64,000 bases of DNA from Polycyclovorans sp964425915 (GTDB lineage: Bacteria; Pseudomonadota; Gammaproteobacteria; Nevskiales; Nevskiaceae), in contig CAYROO010000002.1 in assembly GCA_964425915.1 (NCBI GenBank), positions 248,001 through 312,000 of the forward strand, given 5' to 3'. Under the pieces are notes generated by a model, which was given only the letters and a program-made list of their open reading frames with translations, was not told the origin of the DNA and made no database searches. Each line of letters opens with the position of its first letter. The stretch's first letter is position 1. The position numbers were made by a program, and so were the translations under genes. This document shows, in pieces, positions 42,697 to 52,195 of this stretch.

Positions 42697-44064
42697 TTAG
42701 GCCGCGGACAGGGGGTGATGTGGCTGCAATTGCAGGGGCAAACCATCGCGCGGCTTGGCAATGGGTGCCAACTGATAGGGCATGGTGTAGCCCGGCGGCA
42801 CCGCCAGCTGGAAGCGCTGCAACAGCTGATGCAGCACCGCCTTCACCTGCATCTCGGCAAAGTGCAGGCCCAGACACATGTGCGCACCGCCGCCAAACGG
42901 CGCCCAGGCGAAGGGATGGCGCCGATGCTCCTGGCGTGCCGGACTGAAGCGCTCGGGATCGAACCGGTCCGGGTCGGTCCACCATTGCGGATCGCGCTGG
43001 GTCCAGACCGGGAATACCGCCACCGAGGCGCCGGCGGGGATCTCCACGCCCTGAAAGACCAGCGGCTTGACCGCACGTCGCACGATGGAGGTCAGGGGCG
43101 GATACAGGCGCAAGGCTTCGCGCAAGGCCCACTCACTTTGCTCCGCGTCGGCGACCTTGTCCGCCGCCAGCTCGACCCCGCCTAGCTGTTCGGCCTGCCC
43201 CCGCAGGCGGGCCTGCCAATCGGGATGGCGGGCCAGTACGAAGGCCAGCGTGGTGAGCGCGCTGGTGGTGGTGTCGTGCGCGGCCATCATCAGGAAAATC
43301 AGATGGTCGATCACTTCATCATCGGCATAGCGTTGGCCATGCTCGTCCTCGGCCTGCGCCAGCTGGCTGAACAGATCGGCGCCGGGGGCGCGACGCCGTG
43401 CCGGCAAACGCTCGGCGAGAAACGCCACCAGGTTGCGACGCGCCCGTAGCCCGCGGCCATACAAGCACAGTGGCGAGGACCATCGCAGCACGGCGGTGGA
43501 AGCCTCCACCAGGTCGGTGAAATCGCGGTTGACCTGGTCGATCTCCGCCTGCAGCTCCAAGCCCAGGAACACCTCGGCGGCAATGTCCAGGGTGAGCCGT
43601 TTGATGGCGGGGTAGAAACGCAGCTGCGGTTGCGCCCCCCAGCGGTCCAGATGCCGCGCGATGCGCGGGTTCATCCGCTCCAGGTAGCCGGCCAGCGCGG
43701 CGGACCGAAAGGCCGGCTGCATCAACCGGCGGTGCAGGCGATGGTCCTCGCCATCCCGCAGCATCAGCCCGCGCGGAAACAGGTCGCCGAGTATGGGGTG
43801 CCAGCCGCCATGGGCCGAGAGCACGTGGCCGCGGTCGGTCAGCACCGCCTCGTTGCCGTCTGCAGAGGTCAGGAACACCCGAGGCTCAAACAGGAAATGA
43901 CCCCTCGATACCGGCCCGAAGCGCTGGTGTTGATCCCGCGCAAAAACCAGCGGATCGCGCAGAAAATCAAAGGTTTGACCAATGATGGGCCAGCCGTTTC
44001 GGCCCGGGAGCGCGCGCAGGTCGGGCACCGGCAGCGCCGCATCAGGGCGGGTGACAGCGGCCAT
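42697..44064 (-). CDS. Cytochrome P450
   Basis: 455-aa haem monooxygenase. Landmarks in order are WGAQPQLRFYPAIKRLTLDIAAEVFLG, the I-helix AAHDTTTSAL (oxygen activation), the K-helix EALRLYPP (ExxR), and the haem-binding loop FAWAPFGGGAHMCLGLHFAEMQ with the Cys ligand. It looks most like bacterial CYP120/CYP26-type enzymes that act on lipids or retinoids, but the substrate is not known. ATG 44064 is preferred to ATG 44070 because the GGAGG box abuts the latter. An acyltransferase gene lies 44 bases upstream on the same strand. Confidence 0.9.
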   Translation of the reverse strand: MAAVTRPDAALPVPDLRALPGRNGWPIIGQTFDFLRDPLVFARDQHQRFGPVSRGHFLFEPRVFLTSADGNEAVLTDRGHVLSAHGGWHPILGDLFPRGLMLRDGEDHRLHRRLMQPAFRSAALAGYLERMNPRIARHLDRWGAQPQLRFYPAIKRLTLDIAAEVFLGLELQAEIDQVNRDFTDLVEASTAVLRWSSPLCLYGRGLRARRNLVAFLAERLPARRRAPGADLFSQLAQAEDEHGQRYADDEVIDHLIFLMMAAHDTTTSALTTLAFVLARHPDWQARLRGQAEQLGGVELAADKVADAEQSEWALREALRLYPPLTSIVRRAVKPLVFQGVEIPAGASVAVFPVWTQRDPQWWTDPDRFDPERFSPARQEHRRHPFAWAPFGGGAHMCLGLHFAEMQVKAVLHQLLQRFQLAVPPGYTMPYQLAPIAKPRDGLPLQLQPHHPLSAA

Positions 44065-44108
44065 GAACATCCTCCGGAAGCGTTATGTCCGGAGTATTGA
44101 ACAGTCGG

Positions 44109-45026
44109 TCATTTATTGGAAGCGCTGTCGCCGCGCAGGCGACCGATGCGCTCGTCCTTGTTGCTCCAGTGCGACGACACCCACTGCTGAAAGCCGGCGC
44201 GAAAGTCGGCGTCGTCCTCGTAATCGCCCTCCAGCAGGGCGCGCGACACGGGCTCCACCCGCACGTGGATCTGCAAGTCGCCCTGCTCCCCCATCAACCA
44301 GCTGCCGAGCAAGGTCTTGGCCCGCAGTGTGGGCGCGTACACCAGCGTGACATCGACGATACCGGCGAACTGCTCGCCCATGGCGCGCAGGGTGAAGGCG
44401 GCGCCCGCACTCTTGGGCTTGAGCAAATATCGGAACGGCGACTGCTGCCGTTCGTGCTTTTCGGGCGTGAAGCGGGTGCCTTCGAGAAAGTTCACCACCG
44501 TCACCGGCTGTCGCTTGTAGACCTCGCACTTGGCACGGGTGGTTTCCAGGTCCTGGTTGCGCAGCGCCGGATTGGCGGCAATCTGCTCGCGGCTATAGCG
44601 CTTCATGAACGGGAATTCCATCGCCCAGCACACCTGCCCGATGATGGGGATGTACTTGAGCTGATCCTTGAGGAAAAAGCGCAGGAACGGCACACGGCCA
44701 TGGAAGGCCACGAACAGCACCAAAATGTCGGCCCAGCTCTGGTGGTTGCTGATCAGCAAATAGTTGCGGCGGGGATCGAGCGTACCATCCACCGTGATGC
44801 GCCAGCGCATCGGATGCACCAGGTGGTAGATCACCCGGTTGGTTGCCACCCAGCGGCGAGCAATCCATACGCAGTAGCGACTGGTGATATCCCGCAGTGC
44901 CCGTCCCGGCAGGATGTGCAGCAGCACGCCCGGCAGCATCAGGACGAACCAGAAGATCAGCGCCACGAACTTGATCGCCACCGTCAGCACCGCGACGACG
45001 GGACCGGGCAGGAATGACGCCAGCAT
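44109..45026 (-). CDS. 1-acylglycerol-3-phosphate acyltransferase family protein (YihG-like)
   Basis: 305-aa inner-membrane acyltransferase of the PlsC superfamily. Two hydrophobic N-terminal segments are followed by the catalytic NHQSWAD (NHx4D-type) and a second acyl-acceptor motif FLEGTRFTPEKH (EGTR). The overall layout matches the YihG/YihU-type lysophospholipid acyltransferases, about 300 aa. It probably acylates the sn-2 position of lysophosphatidate. It is followed by the P450 gene and preceded by hemE on the same strand. Confidence 0.85.
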   Translation of the reverse strand: MLASFLPGPVVAVLTVAIKFVALIFWFVLMLPGVLLHILPGRALRDITSRYCVWIARRWVATNRVIYHLVHPMRWRITVDGTLDPRRNYLLISNHQSWADILVLFVAFHGRVPFLRFFLKDQLKYIPIIGQVCWAMEFPFMKRYSREQIAANPALRNQDLETTRAKCEVYKRQPVTVVNFLEGTRFTPEKHERQQSPFRYLLKPKSAGAAFTLRAMGEQFAGIVDVTLVYAPTLRAKTLLGSWLMGEQGDLQIHVRVEPVSRALLEGDYEDDADFRAGFQQWVSSHWSNKDERIGRLRGDSASNK

Positions 45027-45044
45027 GGGAGCCTCCGAAACGAC

Positions 45045-46106
45045 TCAGGCGCTGTGATAGGCGGGGCTGAACTCACGCACCGCCGCCACCATGGCGGCCG
45101 CGTGGTCGGGGTTCACCCCCGGGGTGATGCCGTGCCCGAGGTTGAACACGTGTCCACTTCCGTTGCCATAGTCCTGCAGCACACGCGCCACTTCGAGGCG
45201 GATGCGCTCGGGGCTGGCGTAGAGCACGGACGGATCGAGGTTGCCTTGCAGGGCCACCCGATCCCCGACCCGACGACGCGCCTGTCCGATGTCGGTGGTC
45301 CAGTCCAGCCCGAGGCCATCGCAGCCGGTCTCGGCCATGGCTTCCAGATGCTGGCCACCGCCCTTGGTGAACAGGATCACCGGCACCTGGGGGGCCACCC
45401 GTTTCAAGTGCGCCACGATCTTGGCCATCGGCTCCAGCGAGTACTCGGTGTAAGTCGCCGGGGTCAGCGCGCCGCCCCAGGTGTCGAACACCATCACGGC
45501 GTCGGCGCCGCGAGCGATCTGCGCCTGCAGGTACAGGCTCACCGCTGCGGCCAACTTCGACAGCAGCGCTTCCATCGCGTCAGGGGCGTCGTAGAGCAGG
45601 GCCTTGACGCGGCTGAAGTCCTTGGAGCTGCCACCCTCCACCATGTAGGTGGCCAAGGTCCAGGGGCTGCCGGCAAAGCCGATCAGCGGAATACGCCCGT
45701 TGAGCGCCCCCTTGATGGTCGACACCGCATCCATCACATAGCGCAACTCGCCTTCCGGGTCGGGCACCGGCAGGTTGGCGATGGCGCGGGCATCGCGCAC
45801 CGGGTTGGCAAAGCGCGGGCCCTCGCCTTCCGCAAAACTCAGCTCCAGACCCATGGCGTCAGGCACGGTGAGGATGTCGGAAAACAGGATTGCGGCATCG
45901 AGGTCGTAACGCACAATCGGCTGCATCGTCACCTCGCAGCACAGTTCCGGATTGCGGCACAGGCTCATGAAATCGCCGGCCTTGGCGCGGCTGGCGCGGT
46001 ACTCCGGCAGGTAACGGCCGGCCTGGCGCATGAACCACACCGGGGTGCGGTCCAGCGGCTCGCGCTTCAGCGCGCGCAGAAAGCGGTCGTTGTCGAGGAC
46101 GGTCAT
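45045..46106 (-). CDS. hemE: Uroporphyrinogen decarboxylase
   Basis: 353-aa cytosolic enzyme of haem synthesis that removes four acetate carboxyls from uroporphyrinogen III. The N-terminal signature PVWFMRQAGRYLPEYRASR is complete, as is the second motif ETGCDGLGLDW. AILFSDILTVPDAMG holds the catalytic Asp, and the tail has VFNLGHGITPGVNP. Its start overlaps pyrF by ATGA, so the two are coupled. Confidence 0.98.
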   Translation of the reverse strand: MTVLDNDRFLRALKREPLDRTPVWFMRQAGRYLPEYRASRAKAGDFMSLCRNPELCCEVTMQPIVRYDLDAAILFSDILTVPDAMGLELSFAEGEGPRFANPVRDARAIANLPVPDPEGELRYVMDAVSTIKGALNGRIPLIGFAGSPWTLATYMVEGGSSKDFSRVKALLYDAPDAMEALLSKLAAAVSLYLQAQIARGADAVMVFDTWGGALTPATYTEYSLEPMAKIVAHLKRVAPQVPVILFTKGGGQHLEAMAETGCDGLGLDWTTDIGQARRRVGDRVALQGNLDPSVLYASPERIRLEVARVLQDYGNGSGHVFNLGHGITPGVNPDHAAAMVAAVREFSPAYHSA

Positions 46107-46825
46107 GGACGGGCCTCCAGGGCGGCAGCGATCTCGGCCTGAAGGGCCACGACCGCCGCATGGGGATCTTGGGCATCACGGATGGGGCGGCCCACCACGA
46201 GGTAGTCGCTGCCGGCGGCCATGGCGCGGGCCGGGGTCATGATGCGCTTCTGGTCGGCTTCTACGCGGTTTTCTACCGGGCGGATGCCTGGGGTCACACA
46301 AATGAGATGACTCGGCGCCTCGGTGCGCAGGCGCTCAACTTCAAGGCCGGAGGACACCACGCCGTCGCAGCCCGCCGACAGCGCACGCCGTGCCCGCGAC
46401 AACACCAGCTCGCCGACATCGCAGGCAAAGCCGAGGTCATCAAGATCGCCGCGGTCGAGGCTGGTCAGCGCGGTGACCGCCAGAATCTTGAGGTTGCCGG
46501 ATTTGGCCGCTGCCGCCGCCTCCATCATCGCCTGGTTGCCGTGCAGAGTGGCAAAGTCGGCGCCACGCTCAGAAAGATTGCGAATAGCACGCGCCACGGT
46601 CTCGGGGATGTCGAAGAACTTGAGGTCCACGAACACCCGCTTGTCGCGCTGCTTGAGTGCCTCCAGCAGGTCGAAGAAGCCAGGTGCCATCAGCAGTTCC
46701 AGGCCGATCTTGTAGAAGCGGCCAGGGGCGCCGATCCGCTCGACCAAGCCCAGGGCCTCCGTCGCGGTGGGCACATCCAGCGCGATGATCAGGCGTTCGG
46801 CGGCGGGAATCTCGGCACGGGTCAT
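46103..46825 (-). CDS. pyrF: Orotidine-5'-phosphate decarboxylase
   Basis: 240-aa enzyme of the last UMP step. LIIALDVPT and the catalytic block VFVDLKFFDIPETVARA (DxKxxDI) are present, as are LVVGRPIRDAQDP (phosphate loop) and LICVTPGIRP. Length is normal for the bacterial group 1 enzyme. First gene of a pyrF-hemE unit that probably runs on into the acyltransferase gene. Confidence 0.97.
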   Translation of the reverse strand: MTRAEIPAAERLIIALDVPTATEALGLVERIGAPGRFYKIGLELLMAPGFFDLLEALKQRDKRVFVDLKFFDIPETVARAIRNLSERGADFATLHGNQAMMEAAAAAKSGNLKILAVTALTSLDRGDLDDLGFACDVGELVLSRARRALSAGCDGVVSSGLEVERLRTEAPSHLICVTPGIRPVENRVEADQKRIMTPARAMAAGSDYLVVGRPIRDAQDPHAAVVALQAEIAAALEARP

Positions 46826-46994
46826 GGGGCGGGCAGGGCGCTCGGACTGGGGCCCACATTATGAGACCTTTGGCCGCCCCCCTGTCGGCCGCGACCAAAA
46901 TGCTGCACCGTGTCAGGGGTCGGCATGAACCTTGCGGATGGAGCCAAAAGGACATCTGGCTTGTCCACAATAACCGTGTGCGTCGGAGACCCTC

Positions 46995-48368
46995 ATGAAA
47001 CAACTGTCCGCCATTGACACACTGTTCCTGCTGATGGAGCAGCGCCAGCAACCCTTGCATGTCGGCGCGCTGTGTCTATACCAGCCCCCGGCAGACGCAC
47101 CGCCAGACTTCGCACTACAACTGGCCGAGCGGCTGCGTCAATCGACTGCGGCGGCGCGACCCTTCAACCGCCGGCTGGTCAGCCGCGCCGGCCTGAAATT
47201 CTGGGACGAAGATGCCAACTTCGATCTGGCCCATCATTTTGTGCACCTCGCGCTGCCCAAGCCGGGCCGTATCCGCGAACTGTTGGCGATGGTGTCGCGG
47301 GTGCACTCGGCCCACCTCGACCGCGCCTACCCACTCTGGCGCACCTACCTCATCGAGGGGCTGGAAGACGGCCGGATCGCCACCTATTCCAAGATTCACC
47401 ACTCACTGGTGGATGGCGTCGCCGGGATCCGCCTGATGCTCAAGTCGATGTCGCCGGATGTGGCGGCATCGATGGAGATGCCGGCGCCCTGGGAAGTGCA
47501 GACCCGCAAGACCCGCGAGCGCACGCTGCCGGTGCCGACCGGCGCCCTGCGGGGCCTTTCGGCCTTGCGCGCCTTTGGCCGCGAGGGCGCTACCGTAGTG
47601 CCACCGGTGTTGCGACAGCTCAAACAGTCCTGGCAGGACTTGCGCCAGGGCAACCCCGATTTTGTCGGCAGCCTGCAGGCGCCGCACTGCATCCTCAATG
47701 AGCCCATCACCGGCTCGCGCCGGTTTGCCGCACAGTCCTACTCGATGCCGCGCATCAAGGCGATTGCGCAGAAGTTCGAGGCCACCAGCAACGACGTGAT
47801 CCTTGCCCTGTGTGGCGCCGCCCTACGGCAATACCTGATGGACCTCGATGCGCTGCCGGAAAAGCCCTTGGTGGCAGCCGTGCCGGTCTCTACCCGTCGC
47901 GACGACGGCGACTCCGGCAACGAGATCGCCTTCGCCCTGACCCATCTCGCCACGCACCTGGAAGACCCGGTGGAGCGCCTGCTCGCCATCAAACGATGCA
48001 TGGACTACAACAAGGCCTTCATGCGCCGCCTCAGCCCGGCCCAGCTGCTGGCCTACGAGGCGGTGATGCTGGCCCCCGGCGCGCTCAACCTTTTGGCCGG
48101 CTTCGACCGCAAACGCACGCTGCTCAACCTGGTGATTTCACACGTGCCCGGTCCACGCCAGGACATGTACTGGCAGGGCTGCAAGCTCGACGGGGTCTAT
48201 CCGGTGTCGCTGATCATCGACAAGATGGCCTGCAACATCACCTTGATCAGCCGTCACGACAAGGTGGACGTCGGCATCATCGCCTGCCGCAAGACCCTGC
48301 CCAGCGTGCAGCGACTGCTCGATCACATTGAGGAAGCGCTGGACGATCTGGAGAGCGCCTGCGGCTAG
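46995..48368 (+). CDS. Wax ester synthase/diacylglycerol acyltransferase
   Basis: 457-aa bifunctional WS/DGAT that esterifies fatty alcohols or diacylglycerol with acyl-CoA to form storage lipid. The catalytic motif KIHHSLVDGVAG (HHxxxDG) occurs near residue 135. Other family segments are LSAIDTLFLLMEQ at the N-terminus, PLWRTYLIEGL, TSNDVILALCGAALRQYL, VPVSTRR and NLVISHVPGPRQDMYWQG. A single copy stands alone, divergent from pyrF. With alkB, fadL and lipase in the same window, it supports an alkane-to-wax-ester lifestyle. Confidence 0.95.
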   Translation: MKQLSAIDTLFLLMEQRQQPLHVGALCLYQPPADAPPDFALQLAERLRQSTAAARPFNRRLVSRAGLKFWDEDANFDLAHHFVHLALPKPGRIRELLAMVSRVHSAHLDRAYPLWRTYLIEGLEDGRIATYSKIHHSLVDGVAGIRLMLKSMSPDVAASMEMPAPWEVQTRKTRERTLPVPTGALRGLSALRAFGREGATVVPPVLRQLKQSWQDLRQGNPDFVGSLQAPHCILNEPITGSRRFAAQSYSMPRIKAIAQKFEATSNDVILALCGAALRQYLMDLDALPEKPLVAAVPVSTRRDDGDSGNEIAFALTHLATHLEDPVERLLAIKRCMDYNKAFMRRLSPAQLLAYEAVMLAPGALNLLAGFDRKRTLLNLVISHVPGPRQDMYWQGCKLDGVYPVSLIIDKMACNITLISRHDKVDVGIIACRKTLPSVQRLLDHIEEALDDLESACG

Positions 48369-51300
48369 GTCGCCAGTGCCGCCACAATCTTTTCCGGTGT
48401 CGGCGAGCCCTGCGCCCGCAGGGCCTGGGCGAAGGCGGCGATGCGCCACTCCTCGATGATCCATTGGGCGGGATGGAAAGGGGCGGGCAGGCGTGCGACC
48501 AGAGGTCGGAGCTGGGCCGTCAGTTCGATGTCGCGCGCGGGCTTCAGCGGCAGCCGTTCCAGCCGCACCTGGATGGCCTTGAGATAGACCGGGATGCGCA
48601 GCCAGGTGTCTTCCGGCAGGCGTTCGATGAAGCCGGGGGCAAACAGCTGGTCGAGCTGCGCCTGGATATCCGCCACCGCGTGGGCGTGGGCCAAGAGCGG
48701 ACCGCGCAGCTGTCGCCGCAGTTGCGCGGCCTCGGCCATCCAGCTGACGACGTCGCCCAGCAGATCGAGTGCGTAGCGGCTGAACTGCCCGCGCTTCTCC
48801 AGAGCCGTCTGCCAACTCGCGCGATCACGCGGGACCGGGTCCAGCAGGATGTCGTTGGCGGCGCGGCGGGCCAGGCTGTCGGCCAGCGCCTCGGCGTCGT
48901 AGGGACGGCCTACCAGATGGGTGCCTAAGCGGGACTTGGCGGTCTTGCGGAGGTCGCGCAGGCGGTCACTCATGTGCGCCAGCAGCAGGGCGCGGACACC
49001 GTCGCGGTGGGCGCGGTGGGCGCTCACCACGTCTTCAAACAGCCGCAGCCGAATGCCACCATCGTGCGCCTGCAGGGCGGGGTGGGCGATGGCGCCGCTG
49101 GCCAGCCGGATGGCGTCGGGCAGGGCCTCGAAATCCCAGGTCTGGAGGTCGTCACGGGTCCAGGCGCGGGTCGCATCCTCGGTGACGGCCGCCTGTTGCA
49201 GGGCAGCGCGGGCCGGCGCTCGATGTTGCTGCTGCAGCCCAGCCAGGCTGTCGGCATCGCCGAGGGTACGGCCACGCGCGTCCACCAGCACCAGCCGCGG
49301 CCGCAGGTGGGCGGGCAGCCGCTCGCGATCGAAGTCATCGGGCGTCAGCGCCAGCCCGGTCATGCGCTGCAGTTCGCGACACAGCACCGCGCGCACCGGT
49401 CCGTCAGCAGGACCTGCCGACTCCAACACCGCACGCGCATATTCGGCGGCCGGGGTGCAGTAGCGTCGCTGCTTCTGCGGCAGGCTGCGAATCAGTCCTT
49501 CCATCAGTGCGGCGTGCAGGCCGGGCACCAGCCAGTCGAAGGCGTCCGCCGGCAGGCTGAACAGATGGGCCTGGGGGATCAGGAAGCTGACCCCGTCGGC
49601 GTCCTCGCTGGGATCATGCGTGTAGCGCAGTTGCAGCCGCACGCCGCCGACTTCGAGGTGATCCGGAAACTGGTCGCCGACATCGGTGGAGGCCCCGGGA
49701 CGCAGCAGGTCATCCTCGCCGAGGGCGAGCTTGGCGGCACCGCCCATCTGCAGCCAGCGACGCAAGCCGGCGTCGGTGCAGACATCCTCCGGCAAGCGTT
49801 CGTCATAGCGGGCGAACATCTGGGCATCGGTCACCAGCAAGTCAGGACGCCGCAGACGCGCTTCTTTCTCGCGGATGGTCTCGATCCGTGCCATGTTCTG
49901 CAGCAGTACTTTCGGCTTCTTCAGCAGCTTGCCGCCAACCAGGGCTTCTTCAATGAAGATGGCCCGCGCCTCGCGCGGATGCGCTGAGCCATAGTGGCGC
50001 TGGCGGCGCGCCAGCGGCAGACCGAACAAACTGATGTGCTCGGTGCTGGTCACCTCACCGCGCTCAGCATTCCACTCAGGGTGCTGCAGGCTGCGCTTGA
50101 GCAGATGGGTACCGACGCGCTCCAGCCAGGCGGGGTCCACCGCCGCATTGGTCCTTGCGAACAGACGGCTGGTTTGGACCAGCTGCGCACTCATCACCCA
50201 GGGTGGCGGCTTCTTGGCCAGCACCGAGCCCGGGAAGATGTGGAACTTGCGACCGCGGGGCCCCTGATACTCCGGCGCCTCCGGGCGCTTCAGGCCGATG
50301 TGGTCGATCAGTCCCGCCAGCAGGGCCTGGTGCAACATGGGACTGAGGCGTTCGATGTCCTCAGCTGCCAGCGGCGTCCACGCCGGGCGTCGGCCGCGAT
50401 CCTCGCGGCTGAGAAAGTCCGCCACCTGCTGGTACACCTGCGACCACTCCGTGATGCGCAGATAGTTGACGTAATGCGCCTTGCACCACTTGCGCTGTTG
50501 CCGCTGGTTGAGCTCGGCAGCTTCATCCTGCCAGCGCTGCCACAGCTGCAACAAAGTGAGAAAGTCCGAGCGCGGATGTCGCCAACGCGCATGCTGCTGG
50601 CGCGCCTGAGTGGTTTGCTCCGGCGGCACCTCGTGCGGGTCCTGCACCGACAGCGCTGCCGCCAGCACCCACACCGCCTGTGGATGAGAGGTGTCGCGGC
50701 CAGCCAGCGCGATGCGGGCAATGCGCGGGTCCAGCGGCAGCCGCGCAATCTCCCGGCCCTGGGGGGTCAACCGACGCGCATCGTCGAGTGCCCCCAAGGT
50801 CTGCAGCAATCGGTAGGCATCGGTGATTAATCGATGATCGGGCGCATCCACCCAGGGAAAGCGCTCGACATCGCCCAGCCCCAGGGCGGTCATCTGCAGG
50901 ATCACGCCGGCCAGGTTGGCGCGCAGGATTTCGGGGTCGGTGAACGTCGGGCGGGCAAGGAAGTCGGCTTCCTCATACAGCCGGATACACACGCCCGGCC
51001 CAACACGGCCACAGCGGCCGGCACGCTGGTTGGCGGCGGACTGTGCCACCGGCTCGACATGGAGCTGCTGCACACCCAGCCGGGCCGAGAAGCGGCTGAT
51101 GCGGGCAGTCCCCACGTCCACCACGTAACGGATGCCCGGGACGGTGATGGAGGTCTCGGCAACGTTGGTGGCCAGCACCACCCGTGGCGCACGGCCCACA
51201 CTGAACACACGGTCCTGCTGCGCCGCCGGCAGGCGTGAGTACAAGGGCAGCACCTCGGCCTTGGGGAACCGCCCGGGCAGGCTGCGCGCCAGATCATTGA

Positions 51301-52192
51301 TCTCCCGCTCGCCCGGCAGGAACACCAGCACATCCCCCGCGGGACCCCCGCGCCAGCACTCCGCGACGGCATCGGCGACGGCGACCTCGAGATCGCCATC
51401 GGGCTCGGGCGGACGGTAGCGGGTATCCACCGGGTAGGTGCGGCCCTCCACCTTGAGGATGGGGCAATCGCCAAAGTGACGGGACAGCCGCTCCGGGTCG
51501 AGGGTGGCCGAGGTGATGATCAGCTTGAGATCGGGCCGACGCGGCAGCAACTGCCTGAGCCAGCCCAGCAGAAAGTCGATGTTGAGGCTGCGCTCGTGGG
51601 CCTCGTCGATGATGATGGTGTCGTAGGCCAGCAGCTCACGGTCGCGCTGCAGTTCCGCCAGCAGGATGCCATCGGTCATCAGCTTGATCAGGCTGTGCTC
51701 GCCCACCCGCCGGTCAAACCGCGTTTCGAAGCCCACCAGCTGGCCCACCGGACTGTGCAGCTCCTGGGCGATGCGGTTGGCGACGCTGCGCGCCGCCAGT
51801 CGCCGCGGCTGGGTGTGGCCAATCAGGCCTCGGCGGCCGCGGCCCAGCGCCAGGCACAGCTTCGGCAGCTGGGTGGTCTTGCCAGAGCCGGTCTCGCCGC
51901 ACAGCACCACCACGTGATGGGCCGCCAGCGCCGCAAGGATGTCATCGCGCGCCTGCACCACCGGCAGGTCATCGGGATACGTGATGGTCTCGGGACGCAG
52001 CCTCTGCCGGTTCTCGGCCGCGATCAGCGCCGCCGCAACATCGCGCTCGAATCGTGCGGCATCAAGCTGACGCCCGCCCAGCTGGCGCGCCAGGCGTCGC
52101 TCATCGCGAAGCAGCAGCTGCGCGCGAACGGCCTCAAAGCCGTGGCGCAAGGCCGCGGGTGTCGCTTGCGCAGGGGAACGGGCGCGGCTCAA
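48365..52192 (-). CDS. hrpA: ATP-dependent RNA helicase HrpA
   Basis: DEAH-box helicase of 1275 aa. The N-terminal helicase core has Walker A GETGSGKTTQLPK, DEAHERSLNIDFLLG (motif II), SAT (motif III) and QRAGRCGRVGPG (motif VI). A winged-helix/ratchet region, an OB fold and the long bacterial C-terminal extension (DUF3418) follow. The start appears to be a TTG three bases after the fadL stop; no ATG occurs in the N-terminal ~100 codons. It overlaps the WS/DGAT stop by four bases. HrpA rescues stalled ribosomes and processes fimbrial mRNA in E. coli. Confidence 0.93.
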   Translation of the reverse strand: MSRARSPAQATPAALRHGFEAVRAQLLLRDERRLARQLGGRQLDAARFERDVAAALIAAENRQRLRPETITYPDDLPVVQARDDILAALAAHHVVVLCGETGSGKTTQLPKLCLALGRGRRGLIGHTQPRRLAARSVANRIAQELHSPVGQLVGFETRFDRRVGEHSLIKLMTDGILLAELQRDRELLAYDTIIIDEAHERSLNIDFLLGWLRQLLPRRPDLKLIITSATLDPERLSRHFGDCPILKVEGRTYPVDTRYRPPEPDGDLEVAVADAVAECWRGGPAGDVLVFLPGEREINDLARSLPGRFPKAEVLPLYSRLPAAQQDRVFSVGRAPRVVLATNVAETSITVPGIRYVVDVGTARISRFSARLGVQQLHVEPVAQSAANQRAGRCGRVGPGVCIRLYEEADFLARPTFTDPEILRANLAGVILQMTALGLGDVERFPWVDAPDHRLITDAYRLLQTLGALDDARRLTPQGREIARLPLDPRIARIALAGRDTSHPQAVWVLAAALSVQDPHEVPPEQTTQARQQHARWRHPRSDFLTLLQLWQRWQDEAAELNQRQQRKWCKAHYVNYLRITEWSQVYQQVADFLSREDRGRRPAWTPLAAEDIERLSPMLHQALLAGLIDHIGLKRPEAPEYQGPRGRKFHIFPGSVLAKKPPPWVMSAQLVQTSRLFARTNAAVDPAWLERVGTHLLKRSLQHPEWNAERGEVTSTEHISLFGLPLARRQRHYGSAHPREARAIFIEEALVGGKLLKKPKVLLQNMARIETIREKEARLRRPDLLVTDAQMFARYDERLPEDVCTDAGLRRWLQMGGAAKLALGEDDLLRPGASTDVGDQFPDHLEVGGVRLQLRYTHDPSEDADGVSFLIPQAHLFSLPADAFDWLVPGLHAALMEGLIRSLPQKQRRYCTPAAEYARAVLESAGPADGPVRAVLCRELQRMTGLALTPDDFDRERLPAHLRPRLVLVDARGRTLGDADSLAGLQQQHRAPARAALQQAAVTEDATRAWTRDDLQTWDFEALPDAIRLASGAIAHPALQAHDGGIRLRLFEDVVSAHRAHRDGVRALLLAHMSDRLRDLRKTAKSRLGTHLVGRPYDAEALADSLARRAANDILLDPVPRDRASWQTALEKRGQFSRYALDLLGDVVSWMAEAAQLRRQLRGPLLAHAHAVADIQAQLDQLFAPGFIERLPEDTWLRIPVYLKAIQVRLERLPLKPARDIELTAQLRPLVARLPAPFHPAQWIIEEWRIAAFAQALRAQGSPTPEKIVAALAT

Positions 52193-52195
52193 GGC